From PALSA-350 sp963794165 (lineage in GTDB: Bacteria > Acidobacteriota > Terriglobia > Terriglobales > Acidobacteriaceae): a stretch of 64,000 nt of DNA. A program made the position numbers and the translations under genes. Shown here one piece after another: positions 7,865 through 16,537 of this stretch. Under the pieces are notes generated by a model. It worked only from the letters and a program-made list of their open reading frames with translations, was not told where the DNA came from and searched no databases. Position 1 is the first letter of the stretch. Every line of letters begins with the position of its first letter. The stretch is taken from assembly GCA_963794165.1 (NCBI GenBank), contig CAWCCT010000011.1, forward strand, positions 829,276-893,275. The letters run 5' to 3'.

Positions 7865-9078
7865 GGTCAAAGATGAGTGCATCGAAAACCTGCCGGGGAC
7901 TGCTTGTGCTGCTCTCCCCTGTTCTGCTTTGGCCCCTGTCAGCGTGCTCTCACCATGCGGTCTCAGAAGGATTGGAGACTGTGCCTGTGGTACCCGCAGC
8001 CAAGGTTGTGCGCGTGGACCTGCGCAACAGCGTCACGCTCACTGCTGAGTTCGAGCCGTTTTACGAAGTGGACGTTATGGCGAAAGAGGCCGGCTACATC
8101 CGCCACATGCTGGTCGATATCGGGGACCGCGTACAGCAGGGGCAGCTCCTGGCTACGCTGGAGATTCCGGAACTGCAGGCAGACCTAGTGAAAGCCAAAT
8201 CTGATGTGCAGACCGCCAGCGCAGAGCGCGCAGTCGCCCGGGGCGATCTGCAGCGGGCGGAGGCCGGTGCGCAAATTGCTCAACTGTCTTACAACCGCAT
8301 TCAGGATGTTTCAAAAAAAGAGCCGGGCCTGGTTCCTTTGCAGGAAGTGGATGTAGCCCATTCCCACAACCTGGAGGCCGATGCGCAGGTGAGCGCGGCA
8401 CAGCAACGGGTGCAGGCCGCGGAGAGCCGGTACCAGAGCGCCGTTGCCGGGCTCGCGCACGAGACCGCGCTGGTTGAATATACGAGGATTGTCGCTCCCT
8501 TTCGCGGCGTGGTGACGCAGCGCTATGCGAGCGAGGGATCCATGATTCAAGCCGGCATCTCGTCACAAACGCAGGCGATGCCGGTGGTGAAGGTTTCGCA
8601 GAACGATTTGTTACGGCTGATGTTGCCAGTCCCGGAAGAGAATGTCAGCTCTATCCATAACGGCCAACACGTAACCGTGGTTGTCTCCGCATTGAACCGA
8701 AGTTTCGACGGCACGGTGACGCGTTTTGCCGATCGAGTACAAATGTCGACGCGGACGATGACCGCTGAAGTCGATGTCAAGAATCCGCAGCTTACCCTGA
8801 TCCCCGGGATGTACGCCCAGGTGATGTTGGGAACGGCGGAAGCCAAGAACGCGGATGCAGTTCCACCCGGCGCCGTGGACGGCACGGGAGATAACCAAAA
8901 GCTCTTCGTAGTTGACGGCGGCGGTTTCGTGCGGTTGCGCAAAGTAACGACCGGGATCCAGTCGCCACAGTACATCCAGATTCTCTCCGGAGCGAATCCT
9001 GGCGATGTGGTCATCACGGGCAACCACTCCGGTCTCTATGACGGGCAAAAGGTTCAGGCCCGTATCCAGCCTTCCTGA
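7861..9078 (+). CDS. RND efflux periplasmic adaptor (membrane fusion) lipoprotein
   Basis: A 405-residue HlyD/AcrA-type adaptor. The N-terminus has a lipoprotein signal ending in LSAC, so it is probably anchored to the inner membrane by a lipidated cysteine. The order is barrel-sandwich half (EVDVMAKEAGYIRHMLVDIGD), a coiled-coil hairpin of about 110 residues, the second half of the lipoyl-like domain (YTRIVAPFRGVVTQRYASEG) and a beta-barrel with membrane-proximal domain (LTLIPGMYAQVML). The start at 7861 overlaps the TolC stop by four bases; an ATG at 7873 is an alternative. It bridges pump and channel. Confidence 0.94.
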   Translation: MRSKMSASKTCRGLLVLLSPVLLWPLSACSHHAVSEGLETVPVVPAAKVVRVDLRNSVTLTAEFEPFYEVDVMAKEAGYIRHMLVDIGDRVQQGQLLATLEIPELQADLVKAKSDVQTASAERAVARGDLQRAEAGAQIAQLSYNRIQDVSKKEPGLVPLQEVDVAHSHNLEADAQVSAAQQRVQAAESRYQSAVAGLAHETALVEYTRIVAPFRGVVTQRYASEGSMIQAGISSQTQAMPVVKVSQNDLLRLMLPVPEENVSSIHNGQHVTVVVSALNRSFDGTVTRFADRVQMSTRTMTAEVDVKNPQLTLIPGMYAQVMLGTAEAKNADAVPPGAVDGTGDNQKLFVVDGGGFVRLRKVTTGIQSPQYIQILSGANPGDVVITGNHSGLYDGQKVQARIQPS

Positions 9079-9092
9079 GAGGAAAGGACCCG

Positions 9093-12000
9093 ATGTCCGG
9101 TTTTGCCATCCGTACTCCGTACCTGATTATCGTTGCCTGCCTCATGGTCTTTGTGCTGGGCGTCAGCAGTGTTGCGCGCATGCCGGTCGATATGTTCCCG
9201 GCGATGAATGTACCGGTGGTAATCGTGGCGACCTTCTATTCAGGTATGCCCCCGGAGCAGGTCGAAGGCAACATCACCTATCACCTGGAACGATTCTTCA
9301 CTTTGGCGAGCGGCATTGATCACATGGAGTCACGTTCGCTCGATGGGGTCAGCATCATCCGGGTGTACTTCCAGCCGGACACAAACGCGGATACCGATGC
9401 GGCGACCATCGCCAATCTCGCGGTCTCAGATATGAAGGATTTGCCTCCGGGCACGTTTCCGCCGGTGGTGCTCAAATCGGATGCGTCGAGCCTGCCTGTC
9501 TGCCTGGTCACGATGAATGGCCCCGGCATGACGGATGGGGCGCTCAAAGATGTTGCGCAAAACTTTGTGCGCAACCAACTGGCGGGCGTTCCGGGCGCGT
9601 CGATTCCGCAGCCCTTCGGAGGCCCCTGGCGGCAAATTCAGCTGTACGTTGATCCGTACAAGATGGAAGCCCGGCAGATGAGCGCCATGGACGTAGTGAG
9701 AGCCATGAACCAGGCCAACCTCATCATGCCTGCTGGGGACGTACAGATCGGGAATCTGGACTACGACATTTACTCCAACGCGCAGTTCAACCTGAAAGAT
9801 GCCAGCCAGTACCCGGTAAAGATGAATGGCGAAAACCCGGTGCTGATGTCGGATATCGGAGTGCTCAAAGACGCGCACGCGCTGCAGTACAACGTGGTGC
9901 ACGTAAACGGACAGCGCTCGGTATATCTGCCGGTGCTGAAGCAAGGCGGAAATTCCAATACGATCACGGTTGTCTCCGGCATTCGCAGTGCGCTACACCA
10001 CCTGGTTGACGTGCCTTCGGAAATGCGCACGACGGTAGTATTCGATCAGTCGCGGTTCGTGCGCACGGCCATTGAGACCCTGCTCCACGAAGGCGGGATC
10101 GGACTTTTCCTCACCTGCCTGATGATTCTTATTTTCCTGGGCAGCCTGCGGGCCACACTCGCGGTTTTCTTCTCCATTCCCCTGTCTGTGCTGGCGACGT
10201 TCATGGTGTTGCAGTGGAATGGATCGTCGGTCAACAGCATGGTACTGGGCGGACTTGCCCTGGCGCTCTCGCGGCTGATCGATAACTCGGTTGTGGTGCT
10301 GGAAAACATCTATAGGCACCTGGAAATGGGCGAGCGTCCCGTGGTTGCTGCGGAGAAGGGGGGCAAGGAGGTGGCACTCCCGGTACTTGCTTCCACGTTG
10401 ACGACGGCAATCGTTTTTTTTCCTGTGACCCTGCTGTCCGGAGTGAGTAAGTTTCTGTTCTCTGCGATGGCATTAGCGGTTGTGGTGGCGCTTTTCGCCT
10501 CGTACGTCATCGCGATGACCGTGGTGCCGTTGTACTGCTCCAAGTACCTCAAGCTCGACCACCCTGAAGGTTTCGGCGAAACGCATGCCGGAGCGGCGCG
10601 CACGCTAGAAGGCGGCAAGACGGGTTTTGCTGCGCGCTTCAACGCCGCGTTTAATGCCCAATTTGAAAAGATGCTGGTGCGCTATGAAGTATGGGTACAC
10701 AAGGTGCTGCGCCGGCCGGCAATGGTGCTGATGGGCTTTGCGGTGATCTTTGCTCTCAGCCTGGGTTTGTATGGTCTGCTCGGCTTCTCTTACTTTCCGC
10801 AGACCGATGCGGGGCAGTTCGTCATCAACCTGAAGGCTCCGTCGGGAACCAAGCTATTGGTGACGGAGCAGGAAGTGGCAAAGGCGGAAGCGATCATCAG
10901 GAAGGTGGTTCATCCCGCCGATCTGGGCATTATTGTCGATAACATCGGTGTGGATAATGGCTTCTCAGCAATCTATACGCCGAACGCCGCCATGCATACG
11001 GGGTTTATCCAGGTTGGGTTGACCCCGGGACATGAGGTCGGCAGCTATGCGTATATCGCGCGGATCAAGCGGCGGCTGGCCGACGAAATGCCGGAGCTGG
11101 CTCTATATTTTTCAACCGGGAGCTTGGTGGATGCCGTGGTCAACATGGGAGCGCCCGCCCCGGTTGACATCCAGATCAGCGGAGCCGATTTACAGGCAGC
11201 GAACCGGGTGGCCCAGTCGATTGCGGCTAGCCTACGCTCATCGCCTGCCGCAGCCGACGTGTTCATCCCACAAGATCTGGATTATCCTTCGCTGCGCATT
11301 AACGTAGACCGGCTGCACGCTGCAAAGCTCGGGTTGACGGAGAAGGAAGTGCTGTCGAACGTGATTACTTCGTTGACTTCCAACCAGATGATCGCGCCCA
11401 ACGTTTGGATCGATCCGCGGAACGGAAATAACTATTTCCTCACAGTACAGTACCCGGAGGCGCAAATTCGCACGGTGCAGGATTTGGAGGCGATTCCTCT
11501 GCACGCCTCGGGCGCTGCGCAACCGACCCGGCTGGATATGGTGGCGAACATCCAGCAGATTCAGGCTCCCACGGAAGTCGATCATTACCAGATTCGCCGC
11601 AAGCTTGATATCTACGTCCGGCCGGCCACAGAAGATCTGGGCAAGACGGCCGATGTGGTGCGTGAAGTGATCTCTCAGCAGCAAATTCCCGCGGGCATAT
11701 CGGTCACGGTTCGGGGTAGCGCATCGGCGATGAGTGAATCGTTCAGGAGCTTCAGCATCGGATTGATGATGTCAGTTATCCTGCTGTACCTGGTACTCGT
11801 GGCGCAATTCCGGTCTTTTGTCGATCCGTTCATTATCCTGCTTGCGCTGCCGCCCGGGATCACCGGTGTATTGCTGGTGCTGGTGCTCACCGGGACAACC
11901 ATGAACGTGATGTCTTTGATGGGCGTGGTTATGCTTGCCGGTATTGCCATGTCCAACAGCATCTTGATTGTGGAATTTGCTCACCACCTGATGAATGAGG

Positions 12001-12245
12001 GTCACCAAGTAGGCCAGGCAATTATTGAATCGTGCCGCGTGCGGTTGCGGCCGATCCTGATGACGTCGCTGGCTACTGTCATCGGTCTACTTCCCATGGC
12101 GCTGAAGCTTGGCGAGGGTAGCGAATCTTACGCTCCGTTAGCGCGGGCGCTGGTTGGCGGCCTGATCGTATCTACGACGTTGACGGTGTTTCTGGTGCCG
12201 GCTGGCTTCTTTCTGGTTTATGGGCGTAAGGCAGGGCGGGCCTAG
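9093..12245 (+). CDS. RND-family multidrug-type efflux pump permease
   Basis: A 1050-residue AcrB-like inner-membrane pump: N-terminal TM helix, porter domain of two repeats, and helix bundles TM2-6 and TM8-12. The usual sorting motifs are present (PVDMFPAMNVPVV; SILIVEFAHHL). In TM4 the proton-relay pair found as Asp-Asp in AcrB reads Asp397-Asn398 (SRLIDNSVVVLENI). In TM10 the position of the AcrB lysine is Ser954. This variant pair is common in a subgroup of acidobacterial and proteobacterial RND pumps. The start is 14 bp after the adaptor gene, with aggaaagg as ribosome binding site. The substrate is unknown. Confidence 0.94.
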   Translation: MSGFAIRTPYLIIVACLMVFVLGVSSVARMPVDMFPAMNVPVVIVATFYSGMPPEQVEGNITYHLERFFTLASGIDHMESRSLDGVSIIRVYFQPDTNADTDAATIANLAVSDMKDLPPGTFPPVVLKSDASSLPVCLVTMNGPGMTDGALKDVAQNFVRNQLAGVPGASIPQPFGGPWRQIQLYVDPYKMEARQMSAMDVVRAMNQANLIMPAGDVQIGNLDYDIYSNAQFNLKDASQYPVKMNGENPVLMSDIGVLKDAHALQYNVVHVNGQRSVYLPVLKQGGNSNTITVVSGIRSALHHLVDVPSEMRTTVVFDQSRFVRTAIETLLHEGGIGLFLTCLMILIFLGSLRATLAVFFSIPLSVLATFMVLQWNGSSVNSMVLGGLALALSRLIDNSVVVLENIYRHLEMGERPVVAAEKGGKEVALPVLASTLTTAIVFFPVTLLSGVSKFLFSAMALAVVVALFASYVIAMTVVPLYCSKYLKLDHPEGFGETHAGAARTLEGGKTGFAARFNAAFNAQFEKMLVRYEVWVHKVLRRPAMVLMGFAVIFALSLGLYGLLGFSYFPQTDAGQFVINLKAPSGTKLLVTEQEVAKAEAIIRKVVHPADLGIIVDNIGVDNGFSAIYTPNAAMHTGFIQVGLTPGHEVGSYAYIARIKRRLADEMPELALYFSTGSLVDAVVNMGAPAPVDIQISGADLQAANRVAQSIAASLRSSPAAADVFIPQDLDYPSLRINVDRLHAAKLGLTEKEVLSNVITSLTSNQMIAPNVWIDPRNGNNYFLTVQYPEAQIRTVQDLEAIPLHASGAAQPTRLDMVANIQQIQAPTEVDHYQIRRKLDIYVRPATEDLGKTADVVREVISQQQIPAGISVTVRGSASAMSESFRSFSIGLMMSVILLYLVLVAQFRSFVDPFIILLALPPGITGVLLVLVLTGTTMNVMSLMGVVMLAGIAMSNSILIVEFAHHLMNEGHQVGQAIIESCRVRLRPILMTSLATVIGLLPMALKLGEGSESYAPLARALVGGLIVSTTLTVFLVPAGFFLVYGRKAGRA

Positions 12246-12298
12246 GAGAACGCGGCGGCCAAGGGGAGTGGAGAGCCTGCGTGAGAACTCGATCTGTA

Positions 12299-12478
12299 GT
12301 CCCGCAGGGACGGTTGATTGTAGCCCAGGACGCTAGTCCTGGGTAGGATTTGACAGCACGAGGAGTCCCGTTAGGGACGGCTGAAAATCGCCAGAGCCGT
12401 TCCTGGGTAGCTTTCAGTCGTCCCTGCGGGACTTTTCGGTCGGGTTGCGCAAACCCAGGACTGTCGTCCTGGGCTACA
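12299..12478. repeat. Nested inverted-repeat element, type 1
   Basis: The left part carries gtcccgcagggacgg, then tagcccaggac..gtcctgggt, then gtcccgttagggacggctgaaa. The right part carries the mirror order: tttcagtcgtccctgcgggac, then acccaggac..gtcctgggctaca. The whole stretch can fold into a long imperfect cruciform of about 180 bp. It contains no coding frame. It lies 53 bp after the pump gene and resembles non-autonomous miniature elements scattered in acidobacterial genomes. Confidence 0.65.
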
Positions 12479-12631
12479 CTCAACCAGAGCTGTCCAAATT
12501 AGCTGATTGGTCGACCTTGATGCGTTGATTCTATTGGTCAAGCTGGTGTTGCGAGCCGGGAATGCGAAATCAGGTTGGTGTCGAGAAGTGTAGGACGTAC
12601 GGCACCACTTCCGCAGAGAAGGAAGGGCACC

Positions 12632-12814
12632 GTACGAAGGGCACGGCTTAAGCCGTGCCGCACAGAGCCTGAGCCAGCGAGGGCTTTAGCCCCTGAGGTA
12701 CGCGTTTCCATGCATCGGCACGAACAGCACCTACCTGTAACAACCGTACCTCAGCGGCTAAAGCCGTCCATGCACAAGAGGTCTATGGCACGGCTGAAGC
12801 CGTGCCCTTCGTAC
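12632..12814. repeat. Nested inverted-repeat element, type 2 (MITE-like)
   Basis: Terminal arms of 28 bp at 12632-12659 and 12787-12814 are reverse complements at 27 of 28 positions. They begin gtacgaagggcacggctt and each contains a self-complementary core (gcacggctt.agccgtgc). Inside is a second inverted pair, ctttagcccctgaggtacg near 12684 and cgtacctcagcggctaaag near 12746. Related partial copies lie at 14808-14865 and 54301-54330. It has no coding capacity. Confidence 0.7.
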
Positions 12815-13009
12815 AGATTGGCCTGTCCGAAAACTCAATTTGGACAAGTCTGACACTCAACCGTCCTTGCGGGACTGAGTTTTAAAAAGCTCGGCAGCTC
12901 TCACGCAGACTCTGGCGCCCGATCCTGGATTTTTGTTTTCCTCGTTAAAGGAAACGCTGGTACATTGTGTCGATACTTATAAACCTCGACTGTGGAAAGG
13001 TAGTCCATA

Positions 13010-14644
13010 TTGAAGCGAGGCTCCCTCCTGCTCATCCTTCTCTCCGCGCCAGTTGGTCTGTTGTCAGGATGCGGAGCCACTCCTGTACTACTGTTGAACG
13101 TCAGCACGCCGCCGATTCCTCTCTATCCTGACAATACTTCCACGCAGGTCATCGCGGTTTCGGCAATTCTTAAGGCAGAACCGCATCAACCGATTTCGGT
13201 TAGCCTCAAGGGGCTTCCGGCCGGAGTCTCCGCGAGCCCTGCCACGCTTTCCTTGCTCAGCGACTACCCGGGGACATTCACGCTGACAGCAAGCACAACC
13301 GCCGGCGCCGCGGCCTTTGCCCAAGGTAATACCGAAGTCAGTTATCCGTTGACTATCCAGGCCACGGCAGGCACCTTGCAGGCGAGCGCAAGCGCAACCA
13401 TGACGCTTTCGTTGTCCCACGCGGATTTCGTGCCCACGACCCTGAACCTGCCGGAATTCGGCGTTACTACTGACAATGCCGCGCCCGTCGATTCCGAGAA
13501 CGAGTACGTAACCGGCAGCATAAGCATCACTCCGCAAGCAGGCAGCACGGACGCACCCTACAAAGGAACGATGGAGATCAAGGGTCACGGCAACAGCACC
13601 TGGCAGTTGCCGAAGAAGCCCTACAAAGTGAAGCTGAGCTCCAAATCGGGCCTGCTGGGAATGGCTAGTGGTAAGAACTGGATTCTGCTCGCCAACTATG
13701 ACGACAAATCGCTACTCCGTGACCAGGTTGCCTTCGAAACGAGCCGGCGCCTGGGGATGGCATGGACACCGAACTCCAGATTCGTAGAGCTGTTTCTCAA
13801 CAACCAATATGAAGGCAATTACCAGCTGACGGAAGAGATCGACATTGATAAGAATCGGGTCAACATTCCGGAGATGGCTACTACCGACATCTCAGGCAAA
13901 GCGGTGACTGGCGGCTACCTGATGGAAATCGATACCCGAGGCGACCCTGATGACATCCTCTTCAGGACATCGCGCGGAGTGATTTTCGATCTTCACGACC
14001 CCGATCCGGCCGCCCCGCAGCAGCTTAGTTACATTGAAGGCTATGTGCAGCAGGCCGAGGATGCGCTTTACTCTTCAGACTTCACCGATGCCACAACCGG
14101 GTATGCGCAGTATCTCGACAAGGACAGCTTTATCGACTGGTACCTGGTAAACGAGATATTCAAGAATAACGACGCGATTTTCTGGTCCAGCTGCTGGCTC
14201 TACAAGGACCGCAGCGGCAAGATCTTTATGGGACCCGCCTGGGATTTCGACACAGGGGCAGGAAATATCAACTACAACGGGAACGATGATCCGACGGGAT
14301 GGTGGCTCCGGTCCAACCCGCTAACTTTTACCCAGTGGACGAAGCGGCTCTTTGACGATCCGGCGTTTGCAGCAGCCGTAGCAGCGCGGTGGAAGCAGCT
14401 AAAAACGAGTCAGTTTGACACCTTGCCCGCTTATATCGATCAGAACGCCGCAGCGCTGCAGCAGTCGCAGGAAAATAACTTTCAGCGTTGGCCGATTCTC
14501 GGCCAATATGTGTATCCGAATGCCGAGGTCGCGGGATCTTATCAAGGAGAAGTGGCCTACCTGAAGAGCTGGCTGACGCAACGAATCGCATGGATGGATT
14601 CGCAGCTCGATCCTGAAGCGCAAAGTAGTTTTCGGGCAAAGTAA
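13010..14644 (+). CDS. CotH-like kinase-family lipoprotein
   Basis: A 544-residue protein starting at a TTG preceded by ggaaagg. The N-terminus is a lipoprotein signal ending LLSGC, so it is exported and lipid-anchored. Residues about 30-130 look like an Ig/cadherin-type beta domain. From about residue 140 the CotH module appears: GTMEIKGHGNSTWQLPKKPY, NWILLANYDDKSLLRDQ, YLMEIDTRGDPDD and, later, GPAWDFDTGAGN, which carries the DFD metal-binding motif. CotH proteins are atypical kinases that phosphorylate spore-coat or cell-surface proteins. No partner is evident nearby. Its flanks are repeats, so it is probably transcribed alone. Confidence 0.85.
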   Translation: MKRGSLLLILLSAPVGLLSGCGATPVLLLNVSTPPIPLYPDNTSTQVIAVSAILKAEPHQPISVSLKGLPAGVSASPATLSLLSDYPGTFTLTASTTAGAAAFAQGNTEVSYPLTIQATAGTLQASASATMTLSLSHADFVPTTLNLPEFGVTTDNAAPVDSENEYVTGSISITPQAGSTDAPYKGTMEIKGHGNSTWQLPKKPYKVKLSSKSGLLGMASGKNWILLANYDDKSLLRDQVAFETSRRLGMAWTPNSRFVELFLNNQYEGNYQLTEEIDIDKNRVNIPEMATTDISGKAVTGGYLMEIDTRGDPDDILFRTSRGVIFDLHDPDPAAPQQLSYIEGYVQQAEDALYSSDFTDATTGYAQYLDKDSFIDWYLVNEIFKNNDAIFWSSCWLYKDRSGKIFMGPAWDFDTGAGNINYNGNDDPTGWWLRSNPLTFTQWTKRLFDDPAFAAAVAARWKQLKTSQFDTLPAYIDQNAAALQQSQENNFQRWPILGQYVYPNAEVAGSYQGEVAYLKSWLTQRIAWMDSQLDPEAQSSFRAK

Positions 14645-14711
14645 TCTCAAGTCAAGGCATTAGCGCGGTAGAGTGCCGCACCTACGGCGCTCGTCATGCG
14701 TCCTCAATTTC

Positions 14712-14768
14712 CCAGCCCTTCCGGGCTGGGCTATGTTTAGGGCGACGGCCCTCCGGGCCTTGATTTTT
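14712..14768. terminator. Double hairpin, likely terminator region after the CotH gene
   Basis: CCCAGCCC-ttcc-GGGCTGGG (14711-14730) is followed by GGCCC-tcc-GGGCC (14747-14759) and ttgattttt. The second stem plus T-rich tail fits an intrinsic terminator on the plus strand for the gene ending at 14644. The motif also belongs to a dispersed acidobacterial repeat type, so the termination role is an inference. Confidence 0.45.
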
Positions 14769-14807
14769 GGGCAGTATAAGAATTGATTCGGCATGAATCA
14801 TCGCAAA

Positions 14808-14865
14808 GACGTACCTCAGGGGCTAAAGCCCTTATGCGTCTTGCGGCACGGCTGAAGACGTGACG
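14808..14865. repeat. Partial copy of type 2 element
   Basis: Carries gtacctcaggggctaaagcc and gcggcacggctgaag, in the same order as the right half of the element at 12632-12814. The left half is absent. Confidence 0.55.
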
Positions 14866-14982
14866 CTATCCCACAGCCTGGTTTACAAAGCTAAGCCTCG
14901 ATTGGTCCTTGGAGGTCGACGGTTAAGGCTCGCGGTACCCAAGATTTGCCGGCAAAGGAAGAGGTTCAGGCCTTCGGGTAGG

Positions 14983-15708
14983 CTACTCCACCTGAAGCAG
15001 CGCGGCGCTTCCCTCACGGATGCTCACCGTTTGATGAGTTGACTCAAGACGGAAGGCGCCGTCCCTGGCAGTCAAGTGGTCGCTATAGAAGTCGAACAGA
15101 CCGCAGGCATCTGGTGAGAAAATGGCTACCGATTGCTCGGTCTGCGTTCCGTTGCAACCTGCGCCTCCGGGGAGAAGACGTGCGAAAACCCCCTGCTTTT
15201 TGTTGTAGCCGATAATATCGTCGTATGGTCCGTCGGTGACGCGCTTGCCGACAGGGGAATAGTGCCCTCCGCCGATCAGCACCATCGTCCCCGGCGCATC
15301 GGTTTCGTCGACGCGCTGCGGGCTGAGCGCCTGCACCACAGCCATAGCGCTCGCTAGCGCGCGCACTGAGGTGGCGACTTGATTTTCAGCGACGTGGTCG
15401 AACTGGATCGAGAGATAAGAGGGCTGCTGGACGGCATAGGGCGTTTCATCAAACTTGAAGGGCCGCGCTTCGACTACATGCCCGGTGACCAGGGTTCCCT
15501 TGGGAAGCTGCTCCCCGTTGGGCAGCAGGACCACTTGCATGGTCTTGGCTGTCACCACATCGCCGACCTTTGCCTTTTTGGCGTCGATGGTGTGGGTAAA
15601 GATAACCGGCAGGGCTGTCTCGCCCGGCAGCGTTATGGCCCAACTTGCCGGGGTAAATGCCGCACAGCCGAGCAAGGCAAAGGAGAGGAGAGAGCGGATA
15701 CTGGTCAT
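14983..15708 (-). CDS. Secreted protein of unknown function
   Basis: A 241-residue exported protein. The ATG at 15708 is chosen because aggaggt lies 7 bp before it and a signal peptide follows (MTSIRSLLSFALLGCAAFTP, cleavage near ASWA). The frame extends upstream but without a signal. The mature part begins with a beta-rich domain (IDAKKAKVGDVVTAKTMQVV, LPKGTLVTGHVVEAR) that resembles the SH3-like segment of VirB10/TrbI-type secreted proteins, then a segment with paired cysteines (GAGCNGTQ...PDACGLF). It is divergent from the response regulator gene. The 145-bp gap contains three 11-bp repeats, so both genes are probably co-regulated. Confidence 0.7.
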   Translation of the reverse strand: MTSIRSLLSFALLGCAAFTPASWAITLPGETALPVIFTHTIDAKKAKVGDVVTAKTMQVVLLPNGEQLPKGTLVTGHVVEARPFKFDETPYAVQQPSYLSIQFDHVAENQVATSVRALASAMAVVQALSPQRVDETDAPGTMVLIGGGHYSPVGKRVTDGPYDDIIGYNKKQGVFARLLPGGAGCNGTQTEQSVAIFSPDACGLFDFYSDHLTARDGAFRLESTHQTVSIREGSAALLQVE

Positions 15709-15758
15709 GGTTGTGAACCTCCTGGAGCCATTCACAACGGAATTTGAGCACTCATCCG

Positions 15759-15791
15759 CCTTACAAAAGCCTGACGTTTTCCTGACATTTT
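15759..15791 (+). promoter_or_regulatory. Three tandem 11-bp repeats, candidate OmpR-type operator
   Basis: CCTTACAAAAG (15759-15769), CCTGACGTTTT (15770-15780) and CCTGACATTTT (15781-15791) abut exactly. They lie between the divergent secreted-protein gene and the response regulator gene, 62 bp before the likely TTG start. Phased direct repeats are typical binding sites of OmpR/PhoB-family regulators, so autoregulation is likely. The same core occurs upstream of the first RND operon at 6154-6175. Confidence 0.6.
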
Positions 15792-15853
15792 GGGGTTGCC
15801 CGGGTGGAGCGGCCGCGGAAGCTTGTACATTTTTAGGCAGGTTAGAAGCAGGC

Positions 15854-16537
15854 TTGAACATCTTATTGGTTGAAGACGAACGCAAGCTGGCGGATGCAGT
15901 TGCTGAGGGGCTGCAGGGGGAGGGCTACGCGGTTACCCTTGCGCCCAGCGGCGAAGATGCGCTTTCTTCCGTACGCCGCCTTCACTTCGACCTGGTTCTG
16001 CTCGACGTGATGCTTCCCAGACGCAGCGGTTTGGAAGTATTGGGAGATATGCGAAGAACTGGTCTCAATGTTCCCGTTCTGATTCTCACATCGCGGGATT
16101 CCATTGAAGATCGAGTGCTCGGCCTGGACGCGGGAGCGGACGACTACCTGGTAAAGCCTTTCGCGTTCGCCGAGTTGCTCGCTCGGATTCGGGCCCTGAT
16201 GCGGCGCAACCTGCCGGCAGCTCCCTCGTCGTTGCGGATAGCCGATTTGATCGTTGAGTTGGACGCGCGTACGGCCACCCGGGCAGGCAGGAAACTGGAG
16301 CTCACTGCGCGGGAGTTCGACCTGCTGGAGTATCTACTCTTGAACTGCGGCTCGGTTGTTTCGCGAGAGATGCTTGCGCGCGAAGTCTGGAAGCAGGTTT
16401 TGCGCTATACCCCATTGGATAATGTGATTGATGTGCAGATCACCAGGCTGCGGCGCAAACTTGATAGTGATTCCCCAAGGAAGTTGCTGCACACCGTCCG
16501 CGGCGTGGGGTTCGTGCTCCGGGAAGACGCACCGTAA
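15854..16537 (+). CDS. OmpR-family response regulator
   Basis: A 227-residue two-component regulator. The frame is open far upstream, but family similarity begins at the TTG at 15854 (MNILLVEDERKLADAVAEGL). The receiver domain (about 1-115) has the acidic pair in VEDE, the phospho-acceptor Asp51 in LLDVMLP and Lys101 in LVKPF. The winged-helix DNA-binding domain follows (about 125-225), with LTAREFDLLEYLL and VDVQITRLRRKLD-like segments. It stops directly before the kinase gene at 16538. Phased repeats upstream suggest autoregulation and control of the RND operon at 6.5 kb. Confidence 0.92.
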   Translation: MNILLVEDERKLADAVAEGLQGEGYAVTLAPSGEDALSSVRRLHFDLVLLDVMLPRRSGLEVLGDMRRTGLNVPVLILTSRDSIEDRVLGLDAGADDYLVKPFAFAELLARIRALMRRNLPAAPSSLRIADLIVELDARTATRAGRKLELTAREFDLLEYLLLNCGSVVSREMLAREVWKQVLRYTPLDNVIDVQITRLRRKLDSDSPRKLLHTVRGVGFVLREDAP

